DNA of 64,000 nucleotides from Anaerolineae bacterium (GCA_020851635.1 JADZCJ010000002.1:1-64000), one strand, 5' to 3'; counted from the first letter of the stretch, positions 33,617 through 42,850 are shown. The notes: generated from the letters alone by a model not told the origin. A program made the numbers and translations.

Positions 33617-34798
33617 CTAATTTCCGCCAGAAAGCTCGTCGCGGATCAACTCTTCCAGCGTCACGTTCTCCCGGAGAATACGCTCTTTCCAATCCGGCGC
33701 CAGGCGGTCGAGGATGACCGCTTGTGCCAGCCCCGAATAATAAAACAGGGATTCTTCCGACCCAAGCGCGAGCGTGATTTGATTTACTTCTTGGGTCCAG
33801 TGCTGCTCAAAGGATGAATAATCCTTGAATCCGGCGTCTGCAGCCATCGCGGGCAGCGCCTTGTAGCCGGGCGTCTGTGCGGCGCGTCGCCAGATTTCAA
33901 GTTCGGTGTACTTTGCCAGACCTTCGAGCCACTCGCGCTCGGTTTCAAACACGACGAGTTCGCTGTCCAGTCCCTGTGCCATCCTTCGCGCTGCGCGCCC
34001 GGCGAGAAATTGTCGCGCGAGCTCTTTGGTTTCTGATTCCGTTTGTGCTCGCACAGCCCTCGCGAGTAGGTCCAATTCCGTTTGCCATGCCGCGCGAAAG
34101 CGGACATCCGCCAGGGGGTACTTGGTCGCCCGGCTCATCATTCTTTCCGCCGCGTTCAGGCGCGCAGGTGCGGTCATTCCCTGGTACGCGTGAAAGGACT
34201 CGTGCAGCACTAACGAGATATACTTGGAACTGCTGCCCACAAAGAGGTTTGCGATGAACCCGCGCGGGAAAAGCGGGCGCAGGGGTGTCGGAACCTGCTC
34301 ACTCAGAAAATTCCCCAGAGCGATGAGCATCCATTCCTTGGTCTGCAAACTCGACACCCACCGCTCTCCGACAAGGACCGTGAAATTCTGGGGGCGTTCG
34401 GCATCGGACGGCAGGCGCTGGCGATAACACGTCTGCCCCGCCAAATGCTCATCAGGGACCGGTTCCCACGCCGCGCCCTGCGGGGTCATTTGTGGGACTC
34501 TTACCCACCCATCCGGCGGATCGCGATAGCCAAGCAAAAAGACGTATTCCTCGTTATAGACAATCATTGGAATGTCCGCGCTGCCCCATCCCGCCCACAC
34601 TTGATCGCCGAGCGTTTGACGCAGGTGAACCGCTTCGGCTGCCCGCGCTTTTTCCTCTGGGCTCAGCCGGTCTATGGTTTGGGAATGTGTGGCCGTGGCA
34701 AGATTGCTCAACGCAGAGACCACCATCAACCCTGTGCATGCCAACAGCAGCACGATGGCGAGACCAGCCAACAGACGCCGCACGCGTATTTTTCTCAT
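33617..34798 (-). CDS. Membrane-anchored putative zinc metalloprotease (HESFH)
   Basis: 393 residues. One N-terminal helix (LLAGLAIVLLLACTGLMVV, about 9-28) anchors a large extracytoplasmic domain. A gluzincin-like zinc motif HESFH occurs in ISLVLHESFHAYQG (about residue 198), and a downstream Glu-rich helix with EWLEGLAKYTELEIWRR (about 285-300) may give the third ligand. The C-terminus is helical. I do not recognise a named peptidase family, so protease activity is predicted from motif only. Monocistronic, convergent to the aldehyde dehydrogenase gene. Confidence 0.78.
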   Translation of the reverse strand: MRKIRVRRLLAGLAIVLLLACTGLMVVSALSNLATATHSQTIDRLSPEEKARAAEAVHLRQTLGDQVWAGWGSADIPMIVYNEEYVFLLGYRDPPDGWVRVPQMTPQGAAWEPVPDEHLAGQTCYRQRLPSDAERPQNFTVLVGERWVSSLQTKEWMLIALGNFLSEQVPTPLRPLFPRGFIANLFVGSSSKYISLVLHESFHAYQGMTAPARLNAAERMMSRATKYPLADVRFRAAWQTELDLLARAVRAQTESETKELARQFLAGRAARRMAQGLDSELVVFETEREWLEGLAKYTELEIWRRAAQTPGYKALPAMAADAGFKDYSSFEQHWTQEVNQITLALGSEESLFYYSGLAQAVILDRLAPDWKERILRENVTLEELIRDELSGGN

Positions 34799-35047
34799 TG
34801 ATGACCAGAATACACGGTGTAGGTCAAAACTGCGTCAGTATTGGGTTACAAAACTGGGTAACTCGGGGGTCTCAGATAGAACATATTTTCTAATCTATGG
34901 TATAATACGGCCCGACGGAGGTAGCCGCCCTGCACTCGTATCGCACAAGTGTGTAAAGGGAGTAAAAGAGGACTAGTCTCCAATCTCCATTCTGGGTTCC
35001 AATAATAGACCTGCTATAGGAAGTCAAGAGGTCGAACCTTAAAATTT

Positions 35048-36232
35048 TTACGCGGTTGCGCCTCCCGTTCGGACTTGATAGGGTCGTTGTTCTTTGAGCA
35101 CGACAAAGATGCGTGCCAAGAGTTTACGACAGAGTGCGCCGATGACCGTGTTGTGATGTTTGCCTTCGGCACGCTTGCGTTCGTAATACGCCTGCAACTC
35201 CGGATCGTGCTGGCGTGCGATATTGGCGGCGAGCCAGACGGCACGGCGCAAGTAGGGCGACCCGCGCTTGCTCATATGCATCTCGCTGGCGGTGAACTGG
35301 CCGCTTTGATACACCCGCGCATCAATGCCCGTATAGCCGACCAACTTTTCAAGGGTGTCGAAGCGGTGGATGTCCCCAATCTCACCGAGAATCGTGGCGG
35401 CGGTCACGGGACCGATGCCGACAATCGTCGTCAAGTGTTGGGGGAGTTGTGTCAGCAAGGCTTCGATGGCGAGATCGACTTGCTCGACTTGGCGTTGCAA
35501 GAATTCGATTTGGGCGATCAAACAGCCCACTTCCAGTTGGGCCGCATCGGCGAGAAACGCAATGCCAATCGAGTTTTTTGCGGCGTCCAACACTTGCTGG
35601 GCTTTGGTGACGCCAAAGCGTCCGCGACTGCTGCTGTGCAAGAGGGCGGTCAGTTCCCGCAAGTCGAACGCCGCCAACTCGTCGGCACTGGCGGCTTGTT
35701 TGAGCAAGGTGCGCGAACTGGTCAGAAACACGTCGGAAAACAAGGTCTCGTATTCGGGAAAGATGCGATCCAGCACATTCAAGACCCTGCGCTTGTTGTC
35801 GCCGATTTGGTCAATCAAGTTCCAACGAAAGCGGGTCAGTTCGCGCACTTGTAACAAGTGTTGGTTGGGTGAGGGTGTGGCGGCGCTACCGCCAATGCGT
35901 AAAAAGTTCGCAATCCAAAACGCATCACGGCGATCGGTCTTGGTGATCCGCACGCCCGTTTTACGATAAGCATGCACTTGCAATGGATTGAACACATGCA
36001 CCTGGAAGCCGGCACTGGTGAGATGTTCATAGAGGGCGAGCCAATAGGGGCCCGTCGCTTCGAGCGCCACTTGCACCGTCTCGGGCAGCGCGCGCAACGT
36101 GTCAACGCACTGTGTAAAACCATCGCGCGTATTGGCGATGGTTAGCGGTTTGCCGACGGCTTGTCCCCTTTCATCCACGACCACCATTTGGTGCGCGCGT
36201 TTGGCAATATCAATTCCAGCAAAGTACGGCAT
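35048..36232 (-). CDS. IS110-family transposase (DEDD type)
   Basis: 394 residues from the ATG at 36232, which has a GGAGG upstream; the open frame from 36337 lies in the non-coding end. The N-terminal RuvC-like DEDD domain has YFAGIDIAKRAHQMVVVDE (first Asp), ALEATGPYWLALYEHL (Glu) and TKTDRRDAFWIANFL (two Asp). The C-terminal Tnp2 domain has the IVGIGPVTAATILGEIGD helix-hairpin-helix, MHMSKRGSPYLRRAVWLAA with the catalytic Ser region, and HHNTVIGALCRKLL. All blocks look intact, so the element may be active. Confidence 0.95.
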   Translation of the reverse strand: MPYFAGIDIAKRAHQMVVVDERGQAVGKPLTIANTRDGFTQCVDTLRALPETVQVALEATGPYWLALYEHLTSAGFQVHVFNPLQVHAYRKTGVRITKTDRRDAFWIANFLRIGGSAATPSPNQHLLQVRELTRFRWNLIDQIGDNKRRVLNVLDRIFPEYETLFSDVFLTSSRTLLKQAASADELAAFDLRELTALLHSSSRGRFGVTKAQQVLDAAKNSIGIAFLADAAQLEVGCLIAQIEFLQRQVEQVDLAIEALLTQLPQHLTTIVGIGPVTAATILGEIGDIHRFDTLEKLVGYTGIDARVYQSGQFTASEMHMSKRGSPYLRRAVWLAANIARQHDPELQAYYERKRAEGKHHNTVIGALCRKLLARIFVVLKEQRPYQVRTGGATA

Positions 36233-36239
36233 CGAGACC

Positions 36240-36416
36240 TCCAGAATGAATGAAGTGAGGTGCCCTCGGTGCTCTACGTCATCACAGCCTTGTGGGTGAT
36301 GCGAGACAAAGTTCTCAACCTGCTTATCCGTGACCACACGTAGAGCCGAGGCGGCAGTCTATATGACGAGGCGGACCCTCAAGGAGGACAACGTCGACCT
36401 CGACTTCTACATGCAG
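36240..36416 (-). ncRNA. Candidate bridge RNA in the IS110 left end
   Basis: The non-coding 5' end, read on the minus strand, is highly structured. CCTCGGTGCTCTACG (plus 36264-36278) pairs with CGTAGAGCCGAGG (36339-36351), and inside it CATCAC/GTGATG (36280-36301) forms a second stem. The 10-mer TATAGACTGC (minus strand) occurs twice: in the flank at 36421-36412 and in this RNA at 36363-36354, as a guide copied from the target would. IS110 transposases are known to use such RNAs from this position. No expression evidence is available here. Confidence 0.5.
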
Positions 36417-36475
36417 TCTATAAATCTTGTTCATGGTCGTCAACCGTGAACGACTCTACTATACAAGGAGGAAAA

Positions 36476-36646
36476 ATGAAACGTCGCTCGTCACTCAGAA
36501 TCAAAAATGGCATGGGTATGCTCCTGCTCGCCGTGTGGCTCATTATTTCCGGGCTGCAGGTCTTTGTCCCAGCCGCACGCGCCCTTAACGAATTCACCCC
36601 GCTCATTGCCCTCGCCGCCGGCATCTTGATTCTGCTCGATCGCTAA
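36476..36646 (+). CDS. Small two-helix membrane protein
   Basis: 56 residues from an ATG preceded by a strong AAGGAGG. Two hydrophobic segments, MLLLAVWLIISGLQVFV (about 14-30) and LIALAAGILILL (about 43-54), are joined by a short loop (PAARALNEFTP). The basic N-terminus would stay in the cytoplasm. A well-placed terminator follows, so a real monocistronic gene is likely. The IS110 element lies immediately upstream and may have separated it from its promoter. Function unknown. Confidence 0.75.
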   Translation: MKRRSSLRIKNGMGMLLLAVWLIISGLQVFVPAARALNEFTPLIALAAGILILLDR

Positions 36647-36668
36647 ATCGTCCTGTGCCGCATCCAAC

Positions 36669-36700
36669 AAAAAATGCGCCTCCGATAGGGCGCATTTTTT
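36669..36700. terminator. Intrinsic terminator
   Basis: AAAAAATGCGCC (36669-36680) and GGCGCATTTTTT (36689-36700) form a 12-bp stem with an 8-base loop, T-run included. Symmetrical A/T runs allow use from either side. Confidence 0.9.
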
Positions 36701-36825
36701 GTTCTCTTGCCGGGCGACGCACGGGCATTGTTTCTCGCGATTTTTGTCACGCTCTGCTTGACGACAAATCCGCGCGTCCAAGACGAACCCAATCGTGAAA
36801 ATTCGCATAGATTCGCCGGAACATG

Positions 36826-37866
36826 CTATGCCGTTCTGGGCACGAGCTCCGAGTCTCGAGCCGATTCTCGCAGCAGCGCCTCATTGATGCGTCGGACCAG
36901 TCCGGGACCCTCGTACACCAATCCCGTAAACAACTGGAGCATTGTCGCGCCCGCACGCAATTTTTCCAGCGCGCTCTCGGCATCGCTGATCCCACCGACT
37001 CCAATGATGGGAAATTCGCCGCGCGTGTGGGCGTGAATGTGACGGATGATGTCGGTCGCGCGCGCTTGCAAGGGTTTGCCGCTCATACCCCCGCCCCACT
37101 GTCGCGTGTGCTCGGGCGCGCCCGCGCGGCAGATTGTGGTGTTGGTCGCGATAATCCCATCAAATCCCGCGTCGCGCGCGGCATCCACCACACCGCCGAT
37201 TTCGTCACATGACAAATCGGGCGCGATTTTTACAAGCAGCGGCACGCGCGACGACAAGTTCGCCCGCGCATCGGCGATTTTTCGCAGCAGCGGTTCGATG
37301 GCATCGCGCGCTTGCAGGGCGCGCAATCCGGGCGTGTTGGGACTGCTGATGTTCACGGCGACATAGTCGGCGCGCGCATACACCTCTTCGAGCAGCGCGA
37401 CGTAATCGTCCGCCGCATGTTCGAGCGGTGTATCCTTGCCTTTGCCGATATTGACGCCGAGTCGCGCGCCCGTGCTCGGAAGTTTCAATGTCGCCACACC
37501 GCTGTTCGGAAAACCCATGCGGTTCACCAGCGCCCGGGCTTCGGGGACGCGCCAGACGCGCGGTTTCTCGTTCCCGCTCTGCGGCAAACGCGTGACGGTT
37601 CCGACTTCGACATGTCCGAACCCTAACGCCGCCAACCCTTGCACCGCCACACCGTTCTTGTCATATCCCGCCGCCAGTCCGACCGGGTTCTTGAATTCCA
37701 AGCCAAACGCGTGCACGTGCAGGCGCGGGTCCTCTATCGAGTACATGGCGCGCAGCATCGCGCGCGTTGGCGGCGCGTCGCCCACCCACCTCAAGAGCGA
37801 CAGCGTGAGATTGTGGGCGGTTTCGGGGTCAAGCCGAAAAAGCAGCGGTCGCAGGTTCTCGTACAT
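36826..37866 (-). CDS. pyrD: Dihydroorotate dehydrogenase, quinone-dependent (class 2)
   Basis: Oxidises dihydroorotate to orotate at the membrane with FMN and quinone. 346 residues including the N-terminal helical quinone-tunnel extension YENLRPLLFRLDPETAHNLTL, diagnostic of class 2. Core blocks: NPVGLAAGYDKNG, NRMGFPNSGV, VNISSPNTPGLRALQ with the catalytic Ser, and IIGVGGISD near the phosphate site. Its ATG overlaps the pyrFE stop as TAATG. Last gene of the pyr operon. Confidence 0.96.
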   Translation of the reverse strand: MYENLRPLLFRLDPETAHNLTLSLLRWVGDAPPTRAMLRAMYSIEDPRLHVHAFGLEFKNPVGLAAGYDKNGVAVQGLAALGFGHVEVGTVTRLPQSGNEKPRVWRVPEARALVNRMGFPNSGVATLKLPSTGARLGVNIGKGKDTPLEHAADDYVALLEEVYARADYVAVNISSPNTPGLRALQARDAIEPLLRKIADARANLSSRVPLLVKIAPDLSCDEIGGVVDAARDAGFDGIIATNTTICRAGAPEHTRQWGGGMSGKPLQARATDIIRHIHAHTRGEFPIIGVGGISDAESALEKLRAGATMLQLFTGLVYEGPGLVRRINEALLRESARDSELVPRTA

Positions 37867-39254
37867 TAGCCGGATCCAAGATACGCTCTGATTGCGCCAT
37901 ATTGCTCTTGGGTAACTCGGTTTGACGCGCGCCAGATTTCAAGAAGGCGCGGCAGCGTCGTCACGGCATGCAGCGCATAACCTTGACGCCCCAAAAGTTC
38001 CGCCGCACCCTGCCCGCGGTCAATCAGCACCACAATGTCGCGCACGTGCAGTCCCGCGCTCTCGAGTTTCTCGATCGCTTCGAATTTGGTCTCACCCGTC
38101 GTGGTCAGGTCATCCAGCACAACGACGGTCTCGCCCGCCGCGTATTCGCCTTCAATCAGTGCCCTGGTCCCATATTCTTTTACTTCTCGACGCGGATAGA
38201 CCAGAGGCGTATTCAATTCCATCGCCACCGCCGTGGCAATCGGCAGCGCCGCGTACGGGATGCCCGCTAGACGGTCGTATTCCAGATCGCCCAGCACCCG
38301 CGCGTATGCGCGCGCAACGCGTCTCAGAATGGTGGGATACGAAACGAGACGGCGCAGGTCCAGATAGATCGGCGACACCTGACCCGATTTGAGGGTGAAC
38401 GTGCCAAAGCGGACACATTTGGATTCGACCAGGTCTTGTGCCAGCTGTTCCTGCGGGTCGCGCACAATTGCTCCGCCCGATGTCTGTATGCGATAGCTGT
38501 TGATTTCGTCGCGCAAGCGCATGGCTGTCGCGGCGGGGTCTGCGGCGCCCGATATCGAGCGCGACGCGTTGATCAACACACCCATCCCATCGCCGCGCAC
38601 GCCTGCGCGAAGGGCTGCCTCGAGATCACCGCCCTGTGCCCCAACGCCGGGTACCAAAATCCACAAATCACCCGCCGCCACTCGCGCCGACGCGATCCGT
38701 GCGGGGTCAGTGGCTCCGACTACCAAACCCACGTTGTTGCGCGTGTTCCATTTCTGCGCGTGGCGCGCGACCGTCTCGTACAACGGACCCTCATTGGTTT
38801 CGAGCGCCTGAAATTCGTCCGCGCCCGCGTTCGAGGTCTTGCACAATATAAACGAGCCGCGCTCAGGACGCTGAAAAAACGGTTCCAGCCCGTCACTGCC
38901 GAGATACGGGCTGAGCGTTATGGCAGACGCATTAAAGGTTTCAAATGCCGCGCGAGCATACGCCCAGCTCGTGTCAGAAATGTCACCGCGCTTGGCATCC
39001 AGAATCACCGGCACATTGGGCGGCACATGCGCCATCACCTCAAGCAGGACCTCAAACCCTTTCGCGCCAAACACTTCATAGAATGCGCTGTTTGCTTTGA
39101 ATGCTGCCGCGTACGGGTGCGTCGCATCAATCAATCGAAAACATTCGTCGCGCGCCGCCGCCGCATCCGTCGTCCGCGGGTCCAACCCCACACACAGCAG
39201 CGAATTGGCTGCCCGCACCCTTGTCTCTAGCTTGTTCACAAAACTCTGCGCCAT
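37866..39254 (-). CDS. pyrFE: Orotidine-5'-phosphate decarboxylase / orotate phosphoribosyltransferase fusion
   Basis: A 462-residue bifunctional enzyme for the last two steps of UMP synthesis. Residues 1-265 are type-2 OMP decarboxylase, with LLCVGLDPR, FKANSAFYE and the catalytic Lys/Asp block ILDAKRGDISDT. Residues 285-460 are OPRT with the PRPP loop VVVLDDLTTTGETKFEA and FGTFTLKSGQVSPIYLDLR. The order (decarboxylase first) is opposite to animal UMP synthase. It lies between pyrB and pyrD and overlaps pyrD by one base, so expression is coupled. Confidence 0.95.
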   Translation of the reverse strand: MAQSFVNKLETRVRAANSLLCVGLDPRTTDAAAARDECFRLIDATHPYAAAFKANSAFYEVFGAKGFEVLLEVMAHVPPNVPVILDAKRGDISDTSWAYARAAFETFNASAITLSPYLGSDGLEPFFQRPERGSFILCKTSNAGADEFQALETNEGPLYETVARHAQKWNTRNNVGLVVGATDPARIASARVAAGDLWILVPGVGAQGGDLEAALRAGVRGDGMGVLINASRSISGAADPAATAMRLRDEINSYRIQTSGGAIVRDPQEQLAQDLVESKCVRFGTFTLKSGQVSPIYLDLRRLVSYPTILRRVARAYARVLGDLEYDRLAGIPYAALPIATAVAMELNTPLVYPRREVKEYGTRALIEGEYAAGETVVVLDDLTTTGETKFEAIEKLESAGLHVRDIVVLIDRGQGAAELLGRQGYALHAVTTLPRLLEIWRASNRVTQEQYGAIRAYLGSG

Positions 39255-39352
39255 TTACACTTCTCCGCATTTCGTTCGTGATTCCTCATTCGTCACCGTT
39301 CGAATCACCCGATTCAAAATCAAAATTCAAAATTCGAAATTTGAAAATCTCC

Positions 39353-40351
39353 CTACGCTTTTCCCAACACCATCGCCAACAGCGCCATACGGACATACAT
39401 GCCATATTCGACCTGTCGAAAATACGCGGCGCGCGGGTCGTCGTCTACCGCCTGGCTGATTTCGCCCACGCGCGGGAGGGGGTGCATCAAAATCATGTCC
39501 GCTCTGGCGCGCGCCATGATTTCGGGTGTGATCACATACGACCCCTTGACCGCTTCGTAATCATCCAGATTCGCAAAACGTTCCTTTTGCACCCGCGTCA
39601 CATACAACACATCGGTCTCGCCCAACACCTCATCCAGTGAATGCGCTTGATGCTGTTTCACGCCGTGCGCGTTCAATTCGTCCACCAGTTCGGCAGGCAT
39701 CCGCAGCGCCTCGGGCGAGACATAATTCAGTTTGACGTCATAGCGCGCGAGCAGCCGCGCCAACGAGTGGACAGTGCGTCCATATTTCAAATCGCCGAGC
39801 ATGGTCACGGTGGAACCGGCGATCTTGCCGCGTTCTTCAAGAATCGTAAAGAGGTCGAGCAGCGCCTGTGTCGGATGCTCTCCGACGCCATCGCCCGCGT
39901 TGATGATGGGCTTGTGCGCGTATGTGGCAGCGAGCGCTGCCGCGCCTGTTTCGGGGTGACGCAAAACGATCACATCCGCATACGCTTCAAGCGTCCGAAT
40001 CGTGTCGGGCAGAGATTCGCCTTTGGCGACGGACGAGTATTTCACTTCGTTGATTGGGATGATGCTCCCCCCCAGCCGTTGGATCGCCGCAATAAACGAC
40101 GAGGAGGTGCGGGTGGAAGGTTCGTAAAAGAGGACGGCGAGCACTTTGCCTTTGAGCAAGTCGAACGAGCCGACGCGCTGGACCATCAGGCGCATCTCGT
40201 CGGCGACGACAAAGATCTGGTCGAGGTCGTTCTGGTCAAATTGTTTCACCGAAAGAATATGCTGATTAAAGAGCGGACCATCACGTTTTTCCCCAAAAGG
40301 CAGATGGGTTGTGTGTCCATTGCGACCGTTAGTCGCCAATGTCGAATTCAT
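39353..40351 (-). CDS. pyrB: Aspartate carbamoyltransferase catalytic subunit
   Basis: Condenses carbamoyl phosphate with aspartate. [15 protein letters not shown] (carbamoyl-phosphate loop), [26 protein letters not shown] and [11 protein letters not shown] are all present. ATG 40351 has AAGGAG 5 bases upstream; TTG 40369 would overlap the pyrC stop. 332 residues is slightly longer than usual because of a 30-residue N-terminal extension. No pyrI regulatory subunit is in view. Confidence 0.96.
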   Translation of the reverse strand: MNSTLATNGRNGHTTHLPFGEKRDGPLFNQHILSVKQFDQNDLDQIFVVADEMRLMVQRVGSFDLLKGKVLAVLFYEPSTRTSSSFIAAIQRLGGSIIPINEVKYSSVAKGESLPDTIRTLEAYADVIVLRHPETGAAALAATYAHKPIINAGDGVGEHPTQALLDLFTILEERGKIAGSTVTMLGDLKYGRTVHSLARLLARYDVKLNYVSPEALRMPAELVDELNAHGVKQHQAHSLDEVLGETDVLYVTRVQKERFANLDDYEAVKGSYVITPEIMARARADMILMHPLPRVGEISQAVDDDPRAAYFRQVEYGMYVRMALLAMVLGKA

Positions 40352-40369
40352 CTCTGCTCCTTGCCTCAA

Positions 40370-41503
40370 CTAAATTGGGCGGCGAATTTGTTTGTCGGCG
40401 CCGAGCTGACGAACAATATCGTCGCTACCTGTCTGTAGTGTCGCCGGTCGCACATTTCTGCCACTGCCGGGTTTCGCAAGCACGCGATCATTTTCAAATA
40501 CGGTTTCGCCGCGCAACACCACACGGGTTACCTTGCCGCGCATGGTGCGCCCTTCGAACGGCGTCCATTTGGCGCGCGTGCGCATGTGTGCGCCGTGCGC
40601 CACCCATTCGGCGTCCACATCCACCTCGATCCAGGTATTTTCTTGCGCCGGGAGTTTCAAATCGCGGCACGGATTGTCACAGCATTTTTTGATCAGGTCA
40701 TCGAGCGAAAGCAAACCCTCGTGCGCCAGCTCCAAATAGAGCGCCAGCGCCGTCTCTAGCCCGGGATAGCCCGGCGGCGGCAAAGCAGATTCTTTTTCCA
40801 TCAAGGTATGCGGCGCGTGGTCGGTCGCAAACCAGTCAACAATATCGAGATTCGCGCGCAGCGCGTCCACATCCGCGCGCGTGGCGATCATCGGACGCAC
40901 CTCGCACTTGCCTGCGCCGATATGCGCGCAATCGTCGAGCGTCAGGAAAAGGTGATGCGGCGTAACTTCGCAAGTGACGTTGATGCCCTTGTCCTTTGCC
41001 GCGCGGATCAGTTCAATTTCATCCTTGCGACTGACATGACAGATGTGAACGGGACGGTCAAACAGGTGCGCGGCGAAAATCGCGGCGGCGACAGTGCGGC
41101 CCTCGGCGTGGCATAAAATCGGCGTCTCTTTTGGAAATTGCCCCATATGCGCCATCAACGGACCCAAATCGTCGAGCCGCAAGGGTCCAAAGGTCTGGTC
41201 GAGATACATTTTCAGCCCCGTCACCTGCGGTCCCAGTTCGGCGGCGGCGGCGACGTTATCCGTGCCCGCGCCAAGATGAATGCCATAATCGCAGACCGCG
41301 CGTTCGGCGGCGGCGCGCTGTGTTGCGACAAGGGTGATCGCATCGGTGATGGGCGGATTGGTGTTGGGCATCGCCATGACCATCGTAAAGCCGCCCGCCA
41401 GCGCGGCGCATGTCCCACTGTGCCAGTCTTCCTTGTGGGTTGCGCCCGGGTCACGCAGATGCGTGTGCGGGTCAATCAGTCCGGGAAGTTTCAAGGTTGC
41501 CAT
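40370..41503 (-). CDS. pyrC: Dihydroorotase (CAD-like class I type)
   Basis: Cyclises carbamoyl aspartate to dihydroorotate. The metal-binding IDPHTHLRDPG is within the first 20 residues, so the usual N-terminal beta-sandwich strand set is reduced. Other ligands: carbamylated-Lys candidate in GLKMYLDQTFG, His in ILCHAEG and HICHVSRKDE, Asp in ATDHAPH. ATG 41503 is chosen since upstream sequence is the leader hairpin. First gene of the pyr operon, after a consensus promoter and a terminator-like hairpin. Confidence 0.93.
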   Translation of the reverse strand: MATLKLPGLIDPHTHLRDPGATHKEDWHSGTCAALAGGFTMVMAMPNTNPPITDAITLVATQRAAAERAVCDYGIHLGAGTDNVAAAAELGPQVTGLKMYLDQTFGPLRLDDLGPLMAHMGQFPKETPILCHAEGRTVAAAIFAAHLFDRPVHICHVSRKDEIELIRAAKDKGINVTCEVTPHHLFLTLDDCAHIGAGKCEVRPMIATRADVDALRANLDIVDWFATDHAPHTLMEKESALPPPGYPGLETALALYLELAHEGLLSLDDLIKKCCDNPCRDLKLPAQENTWIEVDVDAEWVAHGAHMRTRAKWTPFEGRTMRGKVTRVVLRGETVFENDRVLAKPGSGRNVRPATLQTGSDDIVRQLGADKQIRRPI

Positions 41504-41512
41504 GTCAAGACA

Positions 41513-41541
41513 AAAAAAAAGAGCCAACAACAAATTGGCTC
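41513..41541 (-). terminator. Probable attenuator in the pyr leader
   Basis: On the minus strand AGAGCCAA and TTGGCTCT form an 8-9 bp stem directly followed by a run of T residues and, 8 bases later, the pyrC start. A terminator within the leader of a pyrimidine operon suggests premature termination as a control step. Upstream, at 41570-41605, GCGCAC/GTGCGC encloses GCGACG/CGTCGC around the hexaloop CCGGAC. Confidence 0.7.
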
Positions 41542-41652
41542 TTGTTCATTCATGAAACGAATAAAAATAGCGCACCCGGCGACGGTCCGGCGTCGCGTTG
41601 TGCGCCCAACGAAAATCATACAGTACGTCTCGCATTTCGCTTGATCGGCGGC

Positions 41653-41680
41653 ATTATAGGGAAAACAAATCAAGTGTCAA
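41653..41680 (-). promoter_or_regulatory. Consensus promoter of the pyr operon
   Basis: TTGACA (minus strand, 41680-41675) and TATAAT (41658-41653) with a 16-base spacer: perfect sigma70 hexamers. The leader to pyrC is about 140 bases. Confidence 0.85.
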
Positions 41681-41749
41681 ATTTCCGAGTTGCAATTCTC
41701 GCCGGATTGATGATACTACTCTCAATATCTACCTCTCAAGGAGCTCTGC

Positions 41750-42739
41750 ATGACGACGTTATTGGATTCCATTACCGGCGCTCTGACCCCGCAGTTGATC
41801 GAGCAATTTTCCGCCGCGCTCGAACTGGATGCGCAGCAGACCAGGCAAGGGATCAATGTAGCTGCCCCGCTTTTGCTTGCGGCGGTCGGGAACAAGACGG
41901 CGACCCCCGAAGGCGCGCGCGAGGTCCTCGGTTCGTTGACACCCGAATTGCAAAATCCCCTGGATGCGCTCGCAGACGGGCGGGGTGACGCGCTCCTGAA
42001 TCAATTTCTGGGGGTCGGCGCGGGCAAGGTTGCCGGTTGGATTCAAGACAACACGGGCATAAATGTCGCGCCTCTTTTGCCGCTGGTTGCGCCGCTTGTC
42101 ATGAACGCCATCCAAAGCGCGTCCAAGACCCAAAATCTCGATGCCGCAGGTCTCGCAAACCTTCTAGAGACAGAAAAAGCGACGTATGTGCGCGCCAATC
42201 CGCAGCTGGCGAACCAAATTAACGCCGCGCTCGATCTCGGCGCGAATGTCAACGTTCACGCGGCGCGTATTCGCGCGCAATTCACCGATGAGGAATGGCA
42301 AATCCTGATCAAGACCCCGGCGCTTGCGGGTTATGCAGTGATGATGTCGTCGTTCAGCGGTCCTGTCGGCATCAACAAAGAGATCGCCGCGCTGCACCGT
42401 GCGATGCACGAGCTCGGAGATGCGGCGCAGCCCGACTCGCTCGTGGGGCTGGTCAGCCACGAACATACATCTCCCGACCAAATCAACGACCTCGGCGCAA
42501 ACCGCACAAACGCCACTGCGCTGATGCGCGATGCTTGTTTACAGACACTAAAGATTCTGAACGAAAAAGAGACCTATGAAGAAACGCTGTCCTACAAGGA
42601 ATTTGTTGTGGGTGTCGCCACCCGGGTTGCCCATGCAGCCATTGACGGTGGGTTCCTGAGCATTGGCGGAACACCTGTCACAAAACAAGAACAACAGACG
42701 TTGGATTTGATTGCGGCGGCGTTGGCTTTTACTCCATAA
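41750..42739 (+). CDS. DUF937-like protein
   Basis: 329 residues. The N-terminal 130 residues carry the DUF937 pattern: LLDSITGALTPQLIEQFSAALELD, AAPLLLAAVGNKTATPEGA and a Gly/Leu-rich QFLGVGAGKVAGWI. The C-terminal 180 residues are a separate predicted helical domain with no family I can name (FTDEEWQILIKTPALAGYAVM). No signal or membrane segment. RBS AAGGAGCTCTGC upstream. The gene diverges from the pyr operon and ends in a terminator. Confidence 0.78.
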   Translation: MTTLLDSITGALTPQLIEQFSAALELDAQQTRQGINVAAPLLLAAVGNKTATPEGAREVLGSLTPELQNPLDALADGRGDALLNQFLGVGAGKVAGWIQDNTGINVAPLLPLVAPLVMNAIQSASKTQNLDAAGLANLLETEKATYVRANPQLANQINAALDLGANVNVHAARIRAQFTDEEWQILIKTPALAGYAVMMSSFSGPVGINKEIAALHRAMHELGDAAQPDSLVGLVSHEHTSPDQINDLGANRTNATALMRDACLQTLKILNEKETYEETLSYKEFVVGVATRVAHAAIDGGFLSIGGTPVTKQEQQTLDLIAAALAFTP

Positions 42740-42787
42740 CAATCAAACACATTGCGGCGACACAAAATTCTGCGTCTTTACCACAAA

Positions 42788-42832
42788 AAAACCACCATCG
42801 AAACACAAAAAGTGTGCTTCGACGGTGGTTTC
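42788..42832 (+). terminator. Intrinsic terminator of the DUF937 gene
   Basis: AAACCACCATCGAA and TTCGACGGTGGTTT pair with one mismatch, with an inner ACAC/GTGT stem; T-rich sequence follows. Confidence 0.75.
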
Positions 42833-42850
42833 TGTTTTGACCGGGGACGT

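Larger units (their letters stand above)
35022..36416 (-). mobile_element. IS110-family insertion element
   Basis: About 1.4 kb, no terminal inverted repeats and no long target duplication, as expected for IS110. I set the ends at a shared CT core read on the minus strand: the flank TATAGA-CT at 36421-36415 upstream and TTGA-CT at 35026-35022 downstream of the transposase. The coding part is on the minus strand, with a 180-base non-coding left end and a 25-base right end. Ends are inferred, not proved by an empty site. Confidence 0.55.

Noticed and set aside
34899-34910. TATAAT-like sequence (TGGTATAAT) left of the IS110 element as a promoter
   Set aside because: An extended -10 is present, but there is no good -35 and no gene downstream; it may have served the gene now separated by the IS, which cannot be shown.
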